Positions 27,205 to 37,294 of a DNA stretch of 64,000 nucleotides are shown piece after piece (the stretch's first letter is position 1; each line of letters begins with the position of its first letter). Below the pieces are notes generated by a model. The model was given only the letters and a program-made list of their open reading frames with translations, was not told the origin of the DNA and searched no databases. The stretch is from Candidatus Poribacteria bacterium (GTDB lineage Bacteria; Poribacteria; WGA-4E; PCPOR2b): NCBI GenBank assembly GCA_028819845.1, contig JAPPKS010000012.1, positions 186,001-250,000 on the forward strand. Direction: 5' to 3'. The translations under genes and the position numbers were made by a program.

Positions 27205-27792
27205 GTGGCTGAAGAACACTCCCTTGACATTCAGGATTCCGAGTTTAGCCCAGACGAGATAAAATCCATTCTCGAAGCGGTGCTGTTCGCCGTCAGCGAA
27301 CCAATTTCCTTGAAACAGTTTAGCCTGATGCTGAATGGGGTTTCCACGAGACAGATTCACCAAGTGCTCAAGCAGTTGCGAGATGAGTATCGAAACACAA
27401 ACCGTAGTTTTGAACTCATCGAAATTGCCAACGGGTTTCAAATCTGTACACACCCCAAATATCACGGTTGGATTGAAAAATTTTACACCCGCCAAGTGCG
27501 CGTCAAACTCTCACCCGCTGCACTTGAAACCCTCACCATTGTCGCCTATAAACAGCCTATTACCAGAAGCGAGATGGAAGAAATCCGCGGCGTTAATAGC
27601 GATAGCGTTCTCAATTCTTTAATCGAAAAGGGACTAGTGCGCATCGCGGGAAGGAACCCCGGTCCGGGCCGTTCGCTTTTGTTTGCAACGACGGACGAAT
27701 TTCTGCAACTTTTCGGATTTAAAGATCTTGCTGAATTGCCTTCTATGGAAGAGATTGAACAGATTTTAAACCAAACGCAAAGGGAATCATAA
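27205..27792 (+). CDS. scpB: Segregation and condensation protein B
   Basis: 195 residues from a GTG start. Two winged-helix domains are visible: IKSILEAVLFAVSEPIS opens the first, and LSPAALETLTIVAYKQPITR followed by IRGVNSDSVLNSLIEKGLV is the family-defining second. The terminal region FLQLFGFKDLAELPS is also typical. It acts as a dimer on ScpA in the SMC complex and is the last gene of the cca-scpB run. Confidence 0.94.
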   Translation: MAEEHSLDIQDSEFSPDEIKSILEAVLFAVSEPISLKQFSLMLNGVSTRQIHQVLKQLRDEYRNTNRSFELIEIANGFQICTHPKYHGWIEKFYTRQVRVKLSPAALETLTIVAYKQPITRSEMEEIRGVNSDSVLNSLIEKGLVRIAGRNPGPGRSLLFATTDEFLQLFGFKDLAELPSMEEIEQILNQTQRES

Positions 27793-28186
27793 TTCATGAC
27801 GTGTTCTATTAACCGTAAATTTCCTGAGCACCCATGAACATCGGAAATTTTTCACTAGCGTTTGTGCTAAACTGTTGCATCATATCAAGCCTGTCCGAGT
27901 CTTTCTACGCGCTGCTACGCCGCTTGTCTTCGTAATCCTCTATTCTATTGAGAAATTCCTGTCGAGGTAAACTGACATCACACAAAGGGCGCATGTCGGC
28001 TGCACGCATTCCCTGCGCACAGGCGAACCGTAAAATGGGTCAGAATTAAGATGCCGCAAGAATCATTTGAATGGATTGGTGTTACGCTTGGAGACAAATT
28101 CGTAAGAGATTCAACCGCGCTTTCTTATGTTGACCGCCGCGTAAATTTGATGATTATCGTTTGACCAACAGTATGCAGAAATTCTA
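27793..28186 (+). other. Intergenic region with two short unassigned coding-like stretches
   Basis: No named gene. From TTG 27875 a frame of 31 codons reads as a basic/hydrophobic segment (KPVRVFLRAATPLVFVIL) to a stop at 27970. From ATG 28051 another 37-codon frame begins MPQESFEWIGVTLGDKF and ends at 28163. Neither has a good ribosome site. They may be gene remnants, since they read more like protein than random sequence, but I cannot assign them. Confidence 0.25.
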
Positions 28187-28216
28187 TTGACGACGAAACT
28201 GGTTGAGGGGTACAAT
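28187..28216 (+). promoter_or_regulatory. Sigma-70-like promoter of the first threonine synthase
   Basis: TTGACG (28187-28192), 18-base spacer, TACAAT (28211-28216). Transcription would begin about 60 bases before the ATG at 28282, which has GAAGGAG as ribosome site. Confidence 0.6.
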
Positions 28217-28281
28217 TGTTGTTTAAGGTCCGTGTGAGGTTTTCGCTGTTGAACAATGCCCGATTCTGAAGGAGTGCGGCG

Positions 28282-29616
28282 ATGGAGTATCATGCATGGT
28301 TTCAATGCAGTGAGGGCTGTGACGAAAAGTATCCGCTCAATGAAGTCATATACCGATGCCGGCAATGCAATGGTTTATTAGAGGTAAAACACGACATAGA
28401 CCTACTTAGGCGTCGAAGCGGCGCAGCGTGGAAGGAAGTGTTTAATGAGCGGTATATGCGTACGCAATACCCTTATGGCAGCGGCGTCTGGGGAAAAAAG
28501 GAGTTGGTGTGTCCGAATATTGACAATGAAAATGTAGTATCCATGTATGAAGGCGGCACCAATCTGTTTTGGGCTGAACGGTTTGGCAATGAGATTGGCC
28601 TTTCCAATCTCTGGATAAAGCAGTGCGGAAATAGTCATACCGGTTCTTTTAAAGACTTAGGTATGACCGTGTTAGTTTCCATGGTGAAGCAGGTGGTAAA
28701 ACGCGGCGGCGACATCCGCGTTGTCATGTGCGCTTCTACCGGCGACACTTCCGCTTCACTCGCCGCATATGCCGCAGCGGCAGGCATTCCGGCTGTAATC
28801 CTTTTACCGCGGGACAAAGTATCCCACGCGCAGCTCATTCAGCCGATAGCCAATGGCGCAATCACGCTTGCGTTAGAAACGGATTTTGATGGCTGTATGT
28901 CCGTAGTCCAGCAGCTTGCTGAAAGGAAAGATTTCTATCTAGCTAATTCCATCAATTCGCTCCGAATTGAAGGACAAAAGACAATCTCGATTGAGTTAGT
29001 TCAACAGTTTGACTGGGAAGCACCAGATTGGGTCATTATACCGGGCGGGAATTTGGGTAATGTAACAGCGCTCGGCTTGGGATTTTTAATCATGCGAGAT
29101 TTAGGGATTATTGATCGGCTGCCCCGTATTGCTTGCGCTCAATCTGCCAAAGCGAATCCGCTGTACGAAAGTTTCCAAAACGACTTCAAGACGTTTGACC
29201 CGGTCACGGCGCGGGCAACAATTGCAACGGCAATTCGAATTGGCCATCCAGTTTCGGTAAAAAAGGCGATAAATGTATTAAAAAAATTCGACGGAATTGT
29301 AGAGCAAGCCACGGAGGATGAGTTAGCGAATGCCGCGGCGAGTGCAGATCGGACAGGGTTGTTCAACTGCCCGCATACAGGGGTTGCACTCGCAGTGCTA
29401 CTGAAAATGGTCGAAAGCAGACTAATACAACGCGATGATAGAGTAATCGTTATCTCGACAGCTAACGGTCTCAAATTTCCGGAATTTAAGATTGACTACC
29501 ACCAAAATAAATTGAAAGAAGTTCAACCTCAACATGTTAACTCGCCGATTACAGTCGAACCAAATTATGACACAGTGATGAAAACGATTACGCATCACCT
29601 GAAAACCTTGAACTGA
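28282..29616 (+). CDS. thrC: Threonine synthase (paralogue 1), PLP-dependent
   Basis: 444 residues. The N-terminal zinc-ribbon-like piece has CSEGC then CRQC. A fold-type II PLP domain follows with the Schiff-base lysine K124 in SHTGSFKDLGM, the phosphate/substrate loop ASTGDTSASLAAYAAAAG and the glycine loop PGGNLGNVTALG. This is the threonine synthase rather than serine dehydratase subgroup. It converts O-phosphohomoserine to threonine. Its own promoter precedes it, and the convergent YjhG-like gene ends 37 bases beyond its stop. Confidence 0.88.
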   Translation: MEYHAWFQCSEGCDEKYPLNEVIYRCRQCNGLLEVKHDIDLLRRRSGAAWKEVFNERYMRTQYPYGSGVWGKKELVCPNIDNENVVSMYEGGTNLFWAERFGNEIGLSNLWIKQCGNSHTGSFKDLGMTVLVSMVKQVVKRGGDIRVVMCASTGDTSASLAAYAAAAGIPAVILLPRDKVSHAQLIQPIANGAITLALETDFDGCMSVVQQLAERKDFYLANSINSLRIEGQKTISIELVQQFDWEAPDWVIIPGGNLGNVTALGLGFLIMRDLGIIDRLPRIACAQSAKANPLYESFQNDFKTFDPVTARATIATAIRIGHPVSVKKAINVLKKFDGIVEQATEDELANAAASADRTGLFNCPHTGVALAVLLKMVESRLIQRDDRVIVISTANGLKFPEFKIDYHQNKLKEVQPQHVNSPITVEPNYDTVMKTITHHLKTLN

Positions 29617-29653
29617 CGGGGCGATCATCCAGATGTGCATTTTTTCGTAACGA

Positions 29654-31648
29654 CTAATTTTTCAACACGTCTTTTCCCGCTTCCAGCGTTTCGATAATAG
29701 CCTCTACGTCATAGACGCATCCTCCCCACGTTCCTCCGCCGATGCTTTGAAGCGCCGCCCAAAGGCGGGTATCTGCCGGCAGCATGTCGTCCGGGGCGAG
29801 GTCTGGACGAGGTAATCTCTCCAATAATACGCGCTCTCCTTTTTCTTGTCCAAAGACGCCGCCGCCGTGACCAACCAAATTTACACTTCCTTCCAGTCGA
29901 TTCCGATCGACGACAATCTGAATAAGATCGCCGTCGATTACCTTGCCGATTGGCCCGCCAGCCAACGCTTCAGGGCCAATGTGCCCAATACACGCGCCGG
30001 TTGACACGCCGGAAAATCGGGCATCGGTAATCAGGGCGATATGTTTACCGAAGGACAGGTGCTTAAGTGCGGCAGTTACCTGATACACCTCCTCCATGCC
30101 AGTGCCCATTGGGCCTCGGCAGCAAAGCACCATTACCTCGCCCGGCTTGATTTGGTGTTTATCTCCACGCTTTATGGCGTGAATTGCATCTCGTTCTCGA
30201 ACAAAGACTCGCGCCCGGCCAGTTATGCGGTAGACGCCGTCGGAGTCAACTACGCTCGAATCAATTGCGGTACTCTTGATGACTGAACCTTCAGGCGCAA
30301 GGTTTCCGCGCGGAAATGCCAGCGTACTCGTCAGTCCACGCTCCTGCGCGGTTTCCGGACTCATGATTACGTCGTCTGGCGAGACACCGTCACTTTCCAT
30401 CAGGACTTCCTTCAGGCGTTGACGCCGCTCCGACTTCTCCCACCAATCAAGGTTCCGCCCAAGGGTTTCACCCGTTGCGGTGACAACATCTTCCTTCAGC
30501 ATGCCCAATCCTCTTAGACGAAGCATGACTTCAGGAACACCGCCGGCGAGAAAGACACGAATTGTTGGATGCCCTTTAGGTCCATTTGGCAGTACGTCCA
30601 CGAGCCGGGGTGTATTACGGTTGATACTCGTCCAATCTTCGATGGTAGGGCGTTTCAAACCGGCCGCGTGCGCAATCGCGGGGATGTGCAGGAGCAAGTT
30701 GGTAGAACCGCCGAAAGCGGCATGAACGACCATCGCGTTTTGAATTGATTCGCCGGTGAGGATGGATTGCATTGTGATGCCATTCGTTTCGAGGTTGACA
30801 AGGGCGCGCGCTGATCGTTTTGCCATATCCAGCCAAATCGCTTGCCCGGAAGGCGCGAGGGCTGAGTGAGTAAGGGCCATTCCCAAAGCCTCTCCGACGA
30901 CCTGGGAGGTCGCAGCCGTACCTAGGAATTGACAACCGCCGCCCGGGGTCGCACACGCTCTGCAACCGAGGTCAGCGGCTTCTTGTAATGAAATTTCTCC
31001 GTGTGCGTAACGGGCACCAATCGTTTGAATTTTGCCCGCGTCCTCGCCATCATCAGGCGGCAGCGTTACGCCGCCGGGCACTAAAATACATGCCAAATTG
31101 GACATCGCTGCGAGCGCAATCATTGTCGCAGGCAAACCCTTATCGCAGGTTGCCACGCCCATCACTCCATCGCGTGTCGGCAGCGATCTGATGAGTCGGC
31201 GGAAGACCTGTGCCGCGTCGTTGCGGTATGCTAGGCTATCCATCATTCCGACTGTGCCCTGTGTTCGCCCGTCGCACGGATCTGAGCAATAACCGGCAAA
31301 TGGAATTCCGCCGAGAGATTTAAGTTCATTTGCCGCAGCTTGCATGAGCAGTCCTACTTCCCAATGCCCCGTATGATATCCTAGCGCAATCGGCGTCCCA
31401 TCTGGTGCACGAATTCCACCCTGTGTACTCAAAATAAGAAACTGTTTTCGGTTTAAGTTAGCGGGCGACCAGCCCATACCTACGTTCTGGCTTAGCGCAA
31501 AAACATCTCCACTTCCCCAATTGAGCAGCATGTCCTCCGTTAGCGGTAAACTGCCTTGGGGGCCGGGTGAACTCGTCTGTAATTCGTAGATAGCAGCGTC
31601 GTTAGAGGCAACTATCTTGTCAAATTCAATGTTTCCATCCGAAACCAT
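29654..31648 (-). CDS. YjhG/YagF-type sugar-acid dehydratase (IlvD/Edd family)
   Basis: 664 residues, the length of the YjhG/YagF subgroup and longer than IlvD. The subgroup N-terminus is present ([20 protein letters not shown], then [20 protein letters not shown]). Three cysteine regions are expected to hold the Fe-S cluster: [21 protein letters not shown] and [25 protein letters not shown] and [20 protein letters not shown] complete the active site. Characterised relatives dehydrate D-xylonate and similar aldonates, so pentose or uronic-acid breakdown is likely. It is transcribed towards the first threonine synthase. Confidence 0.85.
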   Translation of the reverse strand: MVSDGNIEFDKIVASNDAAIYELQTSSPGPQGSLPLTEDMLLNWGSGDVFALSQNVGMGWSPANLNRKQFLILSTQGGIRAPDGTPIALGYHTGHWEVGLLMQAAANELKSLGGIPFAGYCSDPCDGRTQGTVGMMDSLAYRNDAAQVFRRLIRSLPTRDGVMGVATCDKGLPATMIALAAMSNLACILVPGGVTLPPDDGEDAGKIQTIGARYAHGEISLQEAADLGCRACATPGGGCQFLGTAATSQVVGEALGMALTHSALAPSGQAIWLDMAKRSARALVNLETNGITMQSILTGESIQNAMVVHAAFGGSTNLLLHIPAIAHAAGLKRPTIEDWTSINRNTPRLVDVLPNGPKGHPTIRVFLAGGVPEVMLRLRGLGMLKEDVVTATGETLGRNLDWWEKSERRQRLKEVLMESDGVSPDDVIMSPETAQERGLTSTLAFPRGNLAPEGSVIKSTAIDSSVVDSDGVYRITGRARVFVRERDAIHAIKRGDKHQIKPGEVMVLCCRGPMGTGMEEVYQVTAALKHLSFGKHIALITDARFSGVSTGACIGHIGPEALAGGPIGKVIDGDLIQIVVDRNRLEGSVNLVGHGGGVFGQEKGERVLLERLPRPDLAPDDMLPADTRLWAALQSIGGGTWGGCVYDVEAIIETLEAGKDVLKN

Positions 31649-31856
31649 GCCATTTCTCCCCTTTTCCTGTTTTTATCTTCAGTTTCATGACGCATTGCAT
31701 AGGGCAAGATTTCCCCTACATTCTTCACACGCCTTAATGTTAGCAATTTAGAGTTTGCCGAGGTCAGATTAATTATTGCCGGACCATCAAAGTCTTTGAT
31801 TCGGGGTTAAGACTATCAGAAGTTTCGCCGCCATGTCAATTCAATAGTCCTTTTGC

Positions 31857-31885
31857 TTGACAATGTTGGATGGTAGTGATAGTAT
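31857..31885 (+). promoter_or_regulatory. Strong sigma-70-like promoter of the threonine synthase 2 leader
   Basis: Perfect TTGACA (31857-31862), 17-base spacer, TAGTAT (31880-31885). It lies almost 290 bases before the ATG at 32178, leaving an unusually long untranslated leader. In the 529-base spacer 31649-32177 I see this promoter and the attenuator-like element described next. Confidence 0.65.
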
Positions 31886-32060
31886 TAAAAAGTTTAGATC
31901 ACGGCGGAGATTGAGTGAGGGATTGACCGTGGGCACGAAACGTATTTATTTGACGTGATTAAAACAAAAAATAATTGATCTTACCAAATTATATAGCGCA
32001 CCACCCAATCTATCGTCGAGTATTGCTGCCGTATTGTTCCTTCCAATGCGTTGGAGTGAA

Positions 32061-32153
32061 AATAGGCAAATTCTGAATTGAAATGACAGTGCTTTTTGAT
32101 CGTATGTTCCTTTAAATGCCTATTGTCGCATAAGTGATGGTAGGCTTTTTTTT
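32061..32153 (+). terminator. Attenuator-like leader: intrinsic terminator with competing antiterminator
   Basis: GCCTA (32118-32122) pairs with TAGGC (32141-32145) around an inner TCGC/GTGA stem and an ATAA loop, followed at once by eight T residues (32146-32153): a classic intrinsic terminator 12 bases before the ribosome site AAGAGGAGAG. The upstream segment AATAGGCA (32061-32068) is perfectly complementary over 8 bases to TGCCTATT (32117-32124), which includes the left arm of the terminator. The two pairings exclude each other. I find no T-box core and no threonine-rich leader peptide, so the sensor is unknown. Confidence 0.55.
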
Positions 32154-32177
32154 CACGAACACCAAGAGGAGAGAAAA

Positions 32178-33413
32178 ATGGAAGAAAAGGTATTGGGATT
32201 GAAGTGCCGCGAATGCGATAGGAAATATCCTAAAGAGCCCATTCACGTTTGCGAATTTTGTTTTGGGCCGCTGGAAGTGGATTACAACTATGAAACAATC
32301 CAGAAATCCATTTCACGGAAATCCATTGAACGAGGTCCTACAAACCTCTGGCGATATATCGATTTGTTGCCTATTGACGGCGAACCTACCGATGGGTTGA
32401 ATACCGGATTCACACCGCTGATTCGCGCGAAAAATTTGGAAGCAGCCCTCGGTGTCAGAGAATTGTACGTGAAAGATGACTCCGTGTGCCATCCGACGTT
32501 GTCGTTCAAGGACCGGGTGGTTTCTGTGACGCTGAGCAAAGCGAAAGAGTTCGGGTTTGATACCGTGGCATGCGCCTCGACCGGAAATCTCGCAAACTCT
32601 GTCGCAGCGAACGCCGCAGTCGCCAATTTTGACTGTTTCATTTTTATCCCGGCCGACCTCGAAATGGCGAAAATCGTTGCATCGCTGGTTTACGTACCGA
32701 CGGTGGTCGGCATTATGGGAACGTATGACGATGTCAACCGGCTGTGCAGCGAGATTGCGGGTGTATATCCGTGGGCATTTGCGAACATCAACACCCGCCC
32801 ATTCTACTCTGAGGGGTCGAAAACTTTCTGTTATGAAATCATTGAGCAACTCGGTTGGGAAACACCTGATCACATAATTGTACCGGCGGCAGGCGGATCA
32901 CTTGTCACCAAAGTGGGAAAAGCGCTTAAGGAATTCCACATATTGGGATTGATTGATGAGCCAAAAACAAAGATTCATGTTGCTCAAGCTGAAGGCTGCG
33001 GGCCAATTGTCACAACGTTGAAGGAAAACAGTGATTTCGTCAAACCGGTCCGCCAGCCAAATAGCATTGCAAAATCACTCGCAATTGGAAATCCCGCGGA
33101 CGGAATATATGCCGCCGCAACGGTACGCAATTCAGGCGGGCGAGGAGAACATACAACTGATGAGGAGATTGTCGACGCAATTAAACTCCTCGCAGCGACT
33201 GAAGGCATCTTTACGGAGACGGCGGGCGGCGTCACGCTCGCAGCAACACAGAAACTTATCGAGAGTGGACAAATAGGGCGGGACGAGTCCATCATTGTCG
33301 GTATTACAGGGAATGGGCTGAAAACTATCGAAGCACTCGACGGTAAAGTTTCGGAACCGCATGTCATCCAACCTCAACTCAATGCGTTTCGGAAATTGAT
33401 GAAAACACTATAA
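32178..33413 (+). CDS. Threonine synthase-like PLP enzyme (paralogue 2)
   Basis: 411 residues. A complete N-terminal zinc ribbon (CREC then CEFC) precedes a fold-type II PLP domain. K111 in PTLSFKDRV is the expected Schiff-base lysine, with CASTGNLANSVAANAA as substrate loop and VPAAGGSLVTKVGKALKEF as phosphate loop. It is only distantly related to the synthase at 28.3 kb. The ATG has the site AAGAGGAGAG and lies directly after an attenuator-like terminator. recD2 starts 19 bases downstream. It could make threonine or act on a related phosphorylated amino acid. Confidence 0.85.
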   Translation: MEEKVLGLKCRECDRKYPKEPIHVCEFCFGPLEVDYNYETIQKSISRKSIERGPTNLWRYIDLLPIDGEPTDGLNTGFTPLIRAKNLEAALGVRELYVKDDSVCHPTLSFKDRVVSVTLSKAKEFGFDTVACASTGNLANSVAANAAVANFDCFIFIPADLEMAKIVASLVYVPTVVGIMGTYDDVNRLCSEIAGVYPWAFANINTRPFYSEGSKTFCYEIIEQLGWETPDHIIVPAAGGSLVTKVGKALKEFHILGLIDEPKTKIHVAQAEGCGPIVTTLKENSDFVKPVRQPNSIAKSLAIGNPADGIYAAATVRNSGGRGEHTTDEEIVDAIKLLAATEGIFTETAGGVTLAATQKLIESGQIGRDESIIVGITGNGLKTIEALDGKVSEPHVIQPQLNAFRKLMKTL

Positions 33414-33432
33414 TCCTCAGCCAAACATAGAC

Positions 33433-35691
33433 ATGGAAACGCTTAACGGCATTCTAGAACGAATCGTCTTTGAAAATACTGAAACGGGATACGCGATTGC
33501 AAGACTTTCCTCGCGCGAATATCCCGGTGAACTAATTACTGTCGTTGGGCATGTTGCGTCAATCAACGCCGGTGAAAGCCTTCTTCTAAAGGGGTGGTGG
33601 GGCAACAATCCGAAATACGGCAGGCAGTTTCAGATTGACTCGTATGAAACCGTACTGCCTGCGACAATTGTGGGATTGAGAAAGTATCTAGGTTCCGGGT
33701 TAATCAAAGGAATTGGGCCCGTGATGGCGGCACGGATTGTGACCCATTTTGGCATGGACGCCATGGATGTCATTGAGAAATCGCCCGAGAAGTTAAAGTC
33801 GGTTCCCGGTATCGGCAAAAGACGCGTTGATATGATTGCGCGCGCATGGGATGCGCAGCGAGAAATTAAGAACGTGATGCTGTTTTTGCAGTCTCATAAC
33901 GTGAGTACCGCCCATGCCGCCAAAATTTACAAGACTTACGAGAATGATTCCATTCCCATTGTCCGTGAAAATCCTTACCGGCTTGCCGATGACATCTACG
34001 GTATCGGATTCAAAACTGCAGATACAATCGCCCAAAAGCTCGGCGTAGACTCGGAATCTGCCAATCGGGTCAAGGCTGGAATCAAATATGTGCTGAGCGA
34101 AAAAGCCGACGATGGCCACGTGTTCTTGTATAACGACGAATTAATCGCAGCGTGCCAAGACATGCTCAATCTATCAACCGATGCCATTGAGGGTGCAATC
34201 ACAGAACTCACCGAGAATAAGGAACTCATTTCGGAATATGTAACGTCGTTCGATTCTAAAGAAAACCGGAAAATTATCTATCTTGCGCCATTTTATTATG
34301 CGGAAATCGGCGTCGCCAATCGATTGATCAAGTTAATCAACAAGGATGCGCCCCTGCCGGATCTTGGCTTTGTTGATTCTTCCCTAAATCAGATTGAAAA
34401 TAGTATGGGCATGCGATTTGATGAAAATCAGCGGGTTGCCATCAAAACAGCGCTAACGAGTCGAGTTACTATTTTGACGGGGGGACCAGGCACGGGAAAA
34501 ACGACGACGACTATAGGGATGCTTCGTCTGTTTGAAGCTCTTGGGATGGAAGTTGTGTTTGGCGCCCCCACTGGACGTGCAGCCAAACGCCTGAGTGAAA
34601 CAACTGGACGTGATGCAAAAACAATCCATCGCCTGCTGGAGTTCTCGCCGCAAGGAAGTGGATTCAAACGCGATTGGAACAATCCTCTAGAGACGGATGT
34701 TGTGATTATTGATGAGATGTCAATGGTCGATTTAGTGTTGATGAATAGTCTCATGAGAGCAGTACCTGCGGACACAATTTTGATTATGATTGGAGATGTG
34801 GATCAATTGCCATCAGTCGGCGCGGGCAATGTGTTGAAAGATTTGATTGCCTCCGGACGGATTTCTACCGTGAGGTTGACCAAGATTTTCCGCCAGGCGC
34901 AACAGAGCATGATTGTCACGAATGCGCATCGTGTGAATCGAGGTGAATTCCCGAAAATTGCGGGACCGCCGGACCGAGATTTTTTCTTCATTGAGGAAGA
35001 AGATCCAGAGACCGCAGTTGAAGTCATCTGCGACCTTGTACACCGGCGATTGCCCGAACACTACGACTATCACCCAATGGACGACATTCAGGTGTTGTGC
35101 CCAATGCGCCGCGGCGTAATTGGATCAGAGAACTTCAATAAACGGTTGCAAGAGAAGCTCAACGGAAATCCTGACGGGGTCATTCGAGGCGGCCGATCTT
35201 TTCGGAGCGGGGACAAGGTGATGCAGGTTCGCAATAATTACGATTACGGGGTTTTCAATGGGGACATTGGAAGAATTACGCACGTAGATAACGTTGAGCG
35301 GCTGGTAACTATCACATTTCCCGATAAGGCCGTCTCCTATGACATGGCAGATCTGAACGAATTAGTGCTTGCATATGGCATCACCGTCCACAAATCTCAA
35401 GGCAGCGAGTATCCGGTTGTTATCATCCCGCTTATGACACAGCATTACATGATGCTGCAGCGAAACCTGCTTTACACCGCAATCACCCGGGCTAAAGAAC
35501 ACGTTTTGGTTGTCGGGACGAAGAGAGCACTCGGGATTGCGATACGAAATAACAGAGTTTCCGAACGAAATTCGTATCTCTCAGAACGACTTCAAGCAAC
35601 GCTCCGACAGAAATCGGAAATCCCCGAGAGTTACCTAGAAATCAACGGCGGATTCGCTCCGAATATCCATGTGCCGGGCCATTCGCTGTAA
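33433..35691 (+). CDS. recD2: RecD2-type ATP-dependent 5'-3' DNA helicase
   Basis: 752 residues, normal for stand-alone RecD2. The N-terminal domain contains two helix-hairpin-helix units (KGIGPVMAARIV and VPGIGKRRVDMIARAW). Walker A ILTGGPGTGKTTTT sits near residue 350. VVIIDEMSMVDLVLM is Walker B, MIGDVDQLPSVGAGNV motif III and YGITVHKSQGSEYPVV motif V, with the SH3 insertion before it. It lacks RecB/RecC partners here, as usual for RecD2. Role: DNA repair and replication-stress tolerance. Confidence 0.93.
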   Translation: METLNGILERIVFENTETGYAIARLSSREYPGELITVVGHVASINAGESLLLKGWWGNNPKYGRQFQIDSYETVLPATIVGLRKYLGSGLIKGIGPVMAARIVTHFGMDAMDVIEKSPEKLKSVPGIGKRRVDMIARAWDAQREIKNVMLFLQSHNVSTAHAAKIYKTYENDSIPIVRENPYRLADDIYGIGFKTADTIAQKLGVDSESANRVKAGIKYVLSEKADDGHVFLYNDELIAACQDMLNLSTDAIEGAITELTENKELISEYVTSFDSKENRKIIYLAPFYYAEIGVANRLIKLINKDAPLPDLGFVDSSLNQIENSMGMRFDENQRVAIKTALTSRVTILTGGPGTGKTTTTIGMLRLFEALGMEVVFGAPTGRAAKRLSETTGRDAKTIHRLLEFSPQGSGFKRDWNNPLETDVVIIDEMSMVDLVLMNSLMRAVPADTILIMIGDVDQLPSVGAGNVLKDLIASGRISTVRLTKIFRQAQQSMIVTNAHRVNRGEFPKIAGPPDRDFFFIEEEDPETAVEVICDLVHRRLPEHYDYHPMDDIQVLCPMRRGVIGSENFNKRLQEKLNGNPDGVIRGGRSFRSGDKVMQVRNNYDYGVFNGDIGRITHVDNVERLVTITFPDKAVSYDMADLNELVLAYGITVHKSQGSEYPVVIIPLMTQHYMMLQRNLLYTAITRAKEHVLVVGTKRALGIAIRNNRVSERNSYLSERLQATLRQKSEIPESYLEINGGFAPNIHVPGHSL

Positions 35692-35838
35692 TCTGTTGAG
35701 GATTTCCCCGTTGCCACCAATTTTTCAGGTAATCGTTGCCATGAAGCCCGAATTTGGCATATAACGCCTTTGTTGAGAGCCAAGTTTCTCGGAGGGTTTG
35801 CCGCACTTGAGATTCAAAATTAAAACTTGGAGATTTTC

Positions 35839-37227
35839 ATGAGCAATAACAACCCATATTTACAAATTGACCGCCAAATGGTCGGTGACATCTATACATC
35901 GCGCGAAGTGATGGACAATCTCACGGTACTGTGCGACGATTTCGGCTCGCGTTTCGCAGGGACACCAGAGGAACGGAAGGCTGCCGAGTTCATTGCGGAG
36001 ACATTTGGACGCTATGGACTTAACGATGTGCGGTTAGAATCCTACCCTTATGCGGGCTGGTCTCGCGGGGGAGGTACACTTGAAGTTGTCGAGCCGATTC
36101 AGAAGCCGCTGCATTACATCTCATTACCGTACTGCCCTGCAAGCGACGTAACGGGAAAACTGGTGTCAGTCGGTTACGGTAGTCCGGAAGAGTATGACCG
36201 ATTAGGCGAGAACATGACAGGCAATATCGTTTTGGCGGGTAGTGCTTCGAAACCCGGTTTGGGCAGATGGGTGCATCGAAAGGAAAAATATGAGCGCGCC
36301 GTACTCGGGGGCGCAAGTGCCTTCATCTTCGTCAGCGAGCACCCGGGGGTCGGCCCGGAAACAGGCAGCTTGCAAGACGACTGTGCTGCGCCAATCCCGG
36401 GTATTTCAGTTTGTAAGGAAGACGGCGAATTTCTCCAGCGGCTGATGGCTCGAAACAGCGGTGTACAACTGCGAATCTCCACAACCGACATCAACGAGCC
36501 GCGAACATCTTGGAACATCATTGCAGACCTACCCGGAACGGAAATTCCGGACGAGATGGTAGTTCTTGGTTGCCACTACGACGGACACGACATCTCACAG
36601 GGCGCTGTGGATCCGGCATCTGGCATGGTGCTTGTAATGGAAGCTGCGCGCGTGCTGGCACAGTATGCCGCAAGTCGGATTAAGCGAACGGTGCGGTTTA
36701 TCGCCTTCGGTACGGAAGAAATTGGACTCACTGGCTCCTTCCGATACGTGGACGCTCATGTTAGCGAACTAGACAACGTACGGTTTGTTTTCAACCTTGA
36801 TGCGGCTGGCGGCTCAAGCCGGAAAGGGGTTGTGTTGCATCGGTGGCTGGAGTTGGAACCGTTCTTTCACCAAGCCGCAAAAGAGATGGCGGCTGAAATG
36901 CCTGTTGGCCAAAATGTGCATCCATACTCCGACCACTTTCCCTTTTTCCTAAAAGGTGTGCCGACCGCTCATATGGGCGATCCGGAATCCGCACCGTCAG
37001 GCAGAGGATTCGGACACACTGCGTACGACACCCTTGACAAGGTCGAACTTGTAAACCTTCGCACGGGGAGTTCAATTGCTGCCCGATTGGCGTTACGGAT
37101 AGCTGACACCCAGGAATTTCCTGCTCAACGCCGCAGTATCAACGCAGTGGAGGAGTTGCTCGACACCGATACCGGTATGGAAGGCTACCGTGTCGCGGCG
37201 GCGTTAAAGAAGCGCTTGCAGCCATAA
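35839..37227 (+). CDS. M28-family zinc aminopeptidase with PA-like insert
   Basis: About 462 residues from ATG 35839, preceded by TTGGAGA; an in-frame TTG at 35827 is part of that site. Residues of the co-catalytic di-zinc site are visible: His in [10 protein letters not shown], Asp in AVDPASGM, Glu-Glu in [14 protein letters not shown], Asp in FNLDAAGG and His in PYSDHFPFF. The region about residues 110-200 looks like a protease-associated domain ([13 protein letters not shown]). No signal peptide is seen, so it may act in the cytoplasm on imported peptides. A dehydrogenase gene follows on the same strand. Confidence 0.88.
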   Translation: MSNNNPYLQIDRQMVGDIYTSREVMDNLTVLCDDFGSRFAGTPEERKAAEFIAETFGRYGLNDVRLESYPYAGWSRGGGTLEVVEPIQKPLHYISLPYCPASDVTGKLVSVGYGSPEEYDRLGENMTGNIVLAGSASKPGLGRWVHRKEKYERAVLGGASAFIFVSEHPGVGPETGSLQDDCAAPIPGISVCKEDGEFLQRLMARNSGVQLRISTTDINEPRTSWNIIADLPGTEIPDEMVVLGCHYDGHDISQGAVDPASGMVLVMEAARVLAQYAASRIKRTVRFIAFGTEEIGLTGSFRYVDAHVSELDNVRFVFNLDAAGGSSRKGVVLHRWLELEPFFHQAAKEMAAEMPVGQNVHPYSDHFPFFLKGVPTAHMGDPESAPSGRGFGHTAYDTLDKVELVNLRTGSSIAARLALRIADTQEFPAQRRSINAVEELLDTDTGMEGYRVAAALKKRLQP

Positions 37228-37294
37228 TCGATTAAAACTCGCAAATCCTACTCCAAAGGGACATGCAACTGTTAATCAGAAAGACCACAAAATT

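Noticed and set aside
29139-29474. Long antisense frame within threonine synthase 1
   Set aside because: A shadow of the real gene; low-complexity Ser/Ala translation typical of the complementary strand.
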